Shown: in pieces, positions 58,021 through 64,000 of the stretch | Numbering within the stretch: the stretch's first letter is position 1 | How the letters are laid out: each line of letters starts with the position of its first letter | Assembly: GCA_031401035.1 (NCBI GenBank) | Contig: JANNRA010000063.1 | Location: 1 to 64,000, forward strand | DNA length: 64,000 nucleotides | From: JANNRA01 sp031401035 | GTDB lineage: Bacteria > Desulfobacterota > Binatia > HRBIN30 > CADEER01 | Reading direction: 5' to 3' | Notes under the pieces: generated by a model | Database searches by the model: none | Told to the model about the DNA's origin: nothing | What the model saw: the letters and a program-made list of their open reading frames with translations, nothing else | Translations under genes and position numbers: made by a program

Positions 58021-58051
58021 CCTTTAAATTGGTCCGGTGAGGCCAGAAAGG
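58021..58051 (+). promoter_or_regulatory. PyrR-binding RNA hairpin of the pyr operon leader
   Basis: The stretch has a lower stem CCTTT / AAAGG, an upper stem TTGG / CCAG and a loop TCCGGTGAGG, which matches the known PyrR binding loop (UCCNGNGAGG). It lies 80 bases before the pyrR ATG at 58132. In the known systems PyrR with UMP binds here and changes folding so that the operon is attenuated. A GC-rich stem candidate near 58096-58122 could be the terminator or block translation; no strong T-run is seen. Confidence 0.8.
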
Positions 58052-58131
58052 GTTCCGATGCGATTCCACCCGATTCATCACAGTTGCGGCTGCTAGGGCC
58101 CCCTTCTACGGCGGGGCGGCCTCTCTATCGC

Positions 58132-58680
58132 ATGGCTTCGGCAGCACGACTGGTGCTCGATGCGCAGGGCGTGGAACGTGCGCTGGCGCGCGTCACACAC
58201 GAGATCCTCGAGCGCAACAAGGGCGTCGACGATCTCGTGTTCATCGGCGTCCGCTCGCTCGGCGTTCACATCGCCGAGCGCTTGGCAGCCAAGGCGGCCG
58301 CCATTGAAGGCGTGCGCGTACCGAGCGGCATCATCGACATCACCCTGTACCGCGACGATCTCAACCGCGCCGGCCAGCAACCGCAGGTGAAAGGAACCGA
58401 CATCGAGTTTCCCATCGACGATCGGCAGGTGGTGCTGGTGGACGACGTGCTCTACACCGGCCGGACCGTACGCGCGGCGCTCGACGCGCTGATGGACTTC
58501 GGCCGGCCGCGCAGCGTCCAGTTGGCGGTGCTCATCGACCGCGGCCACCGCGAGTTGCCGATCCGGGCGGACTACGTCGGCAAGAACCTGCCCACCGCCA
58601 GCAACGAATCGGTACAGGTCCGGCTCAAAGAGCGCGATGGGACCGACGAGGTCCTGCTCGTGGGAACAGAGGAGGGTTGA
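58132..58680 (+). CDS. pyrR: Bifunctional pyr operon regulator / uracil phosphoribosyltransferase
   Basis: A 182-residue PRTase-fold protein. VFIGVRSLGVHIAERL, LYRDDLNRAGQQP and the PRPP loop VVLVDDVLYTGRTVRAAL are typical of PyrR. It binds the leader hairpin at 58021 with UMP. ATG 58132; no strong ribosome site is ahead, which could fit translational control. pyrB starts 3 bases later. Confidence 0.95.
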   Translation: MASAARLVLDAQGVERALARVTHEILERNKGVDDLVFIGVRSLGVHIAERLAAKAAAIEGVRVPSGIIDITLYRDDLNRAGQQPQVKGTDIEFPIDDRQVVLVDDVLYTGRTVRAALDALMDFGRPRSVQLAVLIDRGHRELPIRADYVGKNLPTASNESVQVRLKERDGTDEVLLVGTEEG

Positions 58681-58682
58681 GT

Positions 58683-59662
<980 letters not shown>

Positions 59663-59666
<4 letters not shown>

Positions 59667-60988
59667 GCGTGGCGTCGATCCTCATCACCGGCGGGACCGT
59701 CATCGATCCCGCGAATGATCGCCAAGGCGCCTTCGACCTGCGCCTCGCCGATGGCGTCGTCGAGGCCATCGGTGCGCGCGGTACGCTCGCAGCGGCGGAC
59801 GTGCAGATCGACGCGGCGGGATGCTGGGTCGTCCCCGGTCTGATCGACATGCACGTCCACCTGCGCGAGCCCGGTCAGGAGTACAAGGAGACCGTCGCCA
59901 GCGGTGCGCAGGCCGCTGTCGCCGGCGGGTTCACGGCCGTCGCCTGCATGGCCAACACCAACCCGGTCAACGACAGCGGCGCCGTCACCAAGTACATTGT
60001 CGAGCAGTCCCGGCGCGCCGATCTCGCTCGTGTCTATCCGATCGGTGCCGTCTCGGTGGGCTTGCTCGGGGACCGCCTGGCGGAGATCGGGGAAATGCAT
60101 GAGGCGGGCATCGTAGCTGTCTCCGACGACGGGCGCCCGATCATGGACAGCGCTCTGATGCGTCGAGCGCTCGAATACAGCTCGATGTTTGGGCTGGTGC
60201 TCAGCGTCCACGAAGAGGACCTCGCGCTGAGTGCCGAGGGGTGCATGAATGAGGGGCCAACAGCCTTCCGGCTTGGGCTCAAGGGGATGCCGGCGGCCGC
60301 CGAGGAAGCGATGGTGGCGCGTGACATCGCCCTTCTGGAGCGCACTGGCGGCCGACTGCACATCGCCCATGCGAGCACCGCCGGGACGGTCGATCTGGTG
60401 CGCCGCGCCAAGGCGCGCGGTTTGGCGGTCACCGCCGAGGCGACGCCACACCACTTCACGCTGACCGAGGATGCCGTGGGCGAGTACGATACCAACGCCA
60501 AGATGAGCCCGCCACTGCGCATGGCCGGCGACGTCGCGGCGGTGATCGCCGGCCTCGGCGATGGCACGATCGATGCGATTGCCAGCGATCACGCGCCGCA
60601 CCATCGTGACGAGAAGGATGTGGAGTTCGAGTGCGCCGCACATGGCATTGTCGGCTTGGAGACATCGCTCGCCCTCAGTCTGGCTCTGGTGCGCGATCAT
60701 GGCTTGACGCCGGGCGCCCTGGTGCGGGCGATGAGCGTCGCGCCAGCCCGCATCTTGGGTGTGCCTGGCGGCAGCCTGGCGCTGGGCGTTGTGGCGGATG
60801 TCACCGTCATTGACCCCGACGCAAGGTGGGCGGTGGAGCCGGACCAGTTTCATTCCAAGTCCCGCAATACCCCGTTTGGCGGCTGGACCCTCCAGGGACA
60901 GGCGCGTGCGACGATCGTGGGCGGCGTGCTCAAGTGGCGCGCCGCCGAAGCCGCCGCTGGGCGGAGAAAGCGCAGCGCAGCTCAATGA
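59663..60988 (+). CDS. pyrC: Dihydroorotase
   Basis: A 441-residue amidohydrolase. LIDMHVHLREPGQEYKET (metal His), AVSDDGRPI, THH-type TAEATPHHFTL and AIASDHAPHH (catalytic Asp) match class I dihydroorotases. GTG 59663 overlaps the pyrB stop (GTGA). The ATGA at 60985 couples it to carA. Confidence 0.96.
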
Positions 60989-62103
60989 AGGCCCTGCTTG
61001 CACTGGCCGATGGCACCGTCTTCGAAGGTGTCGGCTTCGGCGCCGAGGCCGAAGCGGTCGGCGAGGTGGTCTTCAATACCTCTATGACCGGGTACCAGGA
61101 GATCCTCACCGACCCGTCCTACTGCGGTCAACTGGTGGCGATGACCTACCCGGAGATCGGCAACACCGGAGTCAACCGCGAGGACGTCGAGTCGTCTCGA
61201 CCCTACGTCGAAGGCTTCATCGTCAAGGAGTACTGTGCCTCACCGAGCAACTGGCGAGCGACCCAATCGCTCGGCGATTACCTGGCCGAGCACGGGATTC
61301 CCGGCATCCAGGGTCTCGATACGCGCAAGTTGGTGCGGCTCCTGCGCGACCAGGGGACGCTGAACGGCGTCCTGTCGACGCGCAACCTCGATCCCAATCG
61401 ACTGGTGCGCCTGGCGCGCGAGGCGCCCTCGATGGAGGGCCAGGACCTGGTGCGGCGCGTCACGTGTCGCGAGCCGTACGATTGGCATGAGGGCCGTTGG
61501 ACGCTGGCCAACGGCTACGCCGCGCCAGCCGAGCCGGCGCGCTACTTCGTCGTCGCCTACGACTTCGGCATCAAGCGCAACATCCTGCGTAACCTCGTCC
61601 AGTCTGGGTGCCGGGTTCACGTGGTGCCCGCGTCGACGCCGGCCGCCGAGGTGCTGGCGTTGCGGCCGGACGGCGTCTTCCTCTCGAACGGACCCGGCGA
61701 CCCCGCCGCGGCGCCCTACGCCGCCGACGCGGTACGCGGACTGTTGGGCAAGACACCGATCTTCGGCATCTGCCTCGGCCACCAGATCCTCGGCCTGGCG
61801 CTGGGCGGGACGACCTACAAGCTCAAGTTCGGCCACCATGGCGGCAATCAACCGGTGATGGACCTGACCACCGGCAAAGTGGAGATCACCAGCCAGAATC
61901 ACGGCTTCGCGGTTGATGTCGACTCGCTGGGCGGAGGCGCACAGTTGACGCACGTCAATCTGAACGATCAGACCGTCGAGGGACTACGACATACGACACT
62001 GCCGCTGTTCTCGGTGCAGTACCATCCGGAGTCATCGCCCGGTCCGCACGACGCCCACTACCTCTTCTCCCGTTTTATCGACCTGATGGAGTCCGGACGC
62101 TGA
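60985..62103 (+). CDS. carA: Carbamoyl-phosphate synthase small subunit
   Basis: A 372-residue glutamine amidotransferase subunit. N-terminal domain (VFNTSMTGYQEILTDPSY), then the class I GATase domain with the Cys nucleophile in GICLGHQILGLALGG and His-Glu in QYHPESSPGPHD. It supplies ammonia to CarB. The ATG overlaps the pyrC stop. Confidence 0.97.
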   Translation: MKALLALADGTVFEGVGFGAEAEAVGEVVFNTSMTGYQEILTDPSYCGQLVAMTYPEIGNTGVNREDVESSRPYVEGFIVKEYCASPSNWRATQSLGDYLAEHGIPGIQGLDTRKLVRLLRDQGTLNGVLSTRNLDPNRLVRLAREAPSMEGQDLVRRVTCREPYDWHEGRWTLANGYAAPAEPARYFVVAYDFGIKRNILRNLVQSGCRVHVVPASTPAAEVLALRPDGVFLSNGPGDPAAAPYAADAVRGLLGKTPIFGICLGHQILGLALGGTTYKLKFGHHGGNQPVMDLTTGKVEITSQNHGFAVDVDSLGGGAQLTHVNLNDQTVEGLRHTTLPLFSVQYHPESSPGPHDAHYLFSRFIDLMESGR

Positions 62104-62107
62104 CGCG

Positions 62108-64000
<1,893 letters not shown>

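Overview
This is a GC-rich chromosomal window, densely coding on both strands. The organism is a Gram-negative bacterium with an outer membrane: lpxD (lipid A), several lipoproteins with clear lipoboxes and a type IV pilin-like protein are present. The secreted protein at 46805-48157 combines a dockerin/EF-hand-like pair with a DUF4215 Cys-rich repeat, and a broken relative lies at 18017-18154. That combination fits uncultured lineages once filed under Deltaproteobacteria (possibly Binatota). The assignment is an inference and no 16S gene is present.

Layout. 1-257: a long inverted repeat and no gene. 258-5425: a secreted GH3 glycosidase, a lipoprotein, a cytidylate-kinase-like protein and a response regulator fused to an adenylate/guanylate cyclase. 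5422-12978: a giant hybrid histidine kinase with eleven GAF domains, two receiver domains and an HPt domain, translationally coupled to the cyclase. 13115-19547: a decayed genomic island in a tRNA-Gly gene, bounded by a 46-bp direct repeat of the tRNA 3' half. It holds an integrase remnant, IS91 and IS21 remnants, a small helix-turn-helix gene, a methyltransferase-like gene and an unusual fusion of two glycosyltransferase domains around a PqqD-like domain. 19604-28340: a membrane GT39 glycosyltransferase, an exo-rhamnogalacturonan-lyase-like protein, an Smr protein, then an enoyl-CoA hydratase, CoA-transferase and nagA run. 28347-30428 (minus): hisG, a lipoprotein and an enoyl-CoA hydratase.

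30537-34694: lpxD, DUF177, rpmF, fabG, acpP and glyA, a compact envelope/translation/fatty-acid operon. 34731-38253: nadB, a lytic transglycosylase, pgsA and a pilin-like gene. 38272-42805: efp with an unusual tip residue, a cupin, then nuoB-nuoF-nuoG without the other complex I genes. 43562-46600: meaB, a phosphatase, and tRNA-Met, tRNA-Cys and tRNA-Asn around two small unknown genes. 48264-52101 (minus): a four-gene TetR, dehydrogenase, FGGY kinase and hydrolase operon. 52291-57832: a poly-Asp mini-protein, DUF1285, trmL, a zinc-ribbon-like protein, a transglutaminase-like protein, a dual-specificity phosphatase and a membrane histidine kinase. 58021-64000: a pyrimidine operon (pyrR, pyrB, pyrC, carA, carB) preceded by a recognisable PyrR-binding RNA hairpin. 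carB runs off the end of the window.

Functionally, most of the window is housekeeping biosynthesis in tightly packed operons, with many ATGA or GTGA overlaps. The accessory content is concentrated in the tRNA-Gly island and the very large signalling pair beside it. The best candidate for an undescribed system is the island's two-glycosyltransferase protein. Its domains resemble the plant enzymes that build arabinose chains on hydroxyproline (GT95-like and GT77-like), joined by a peptide-binding PqqD-like domain.
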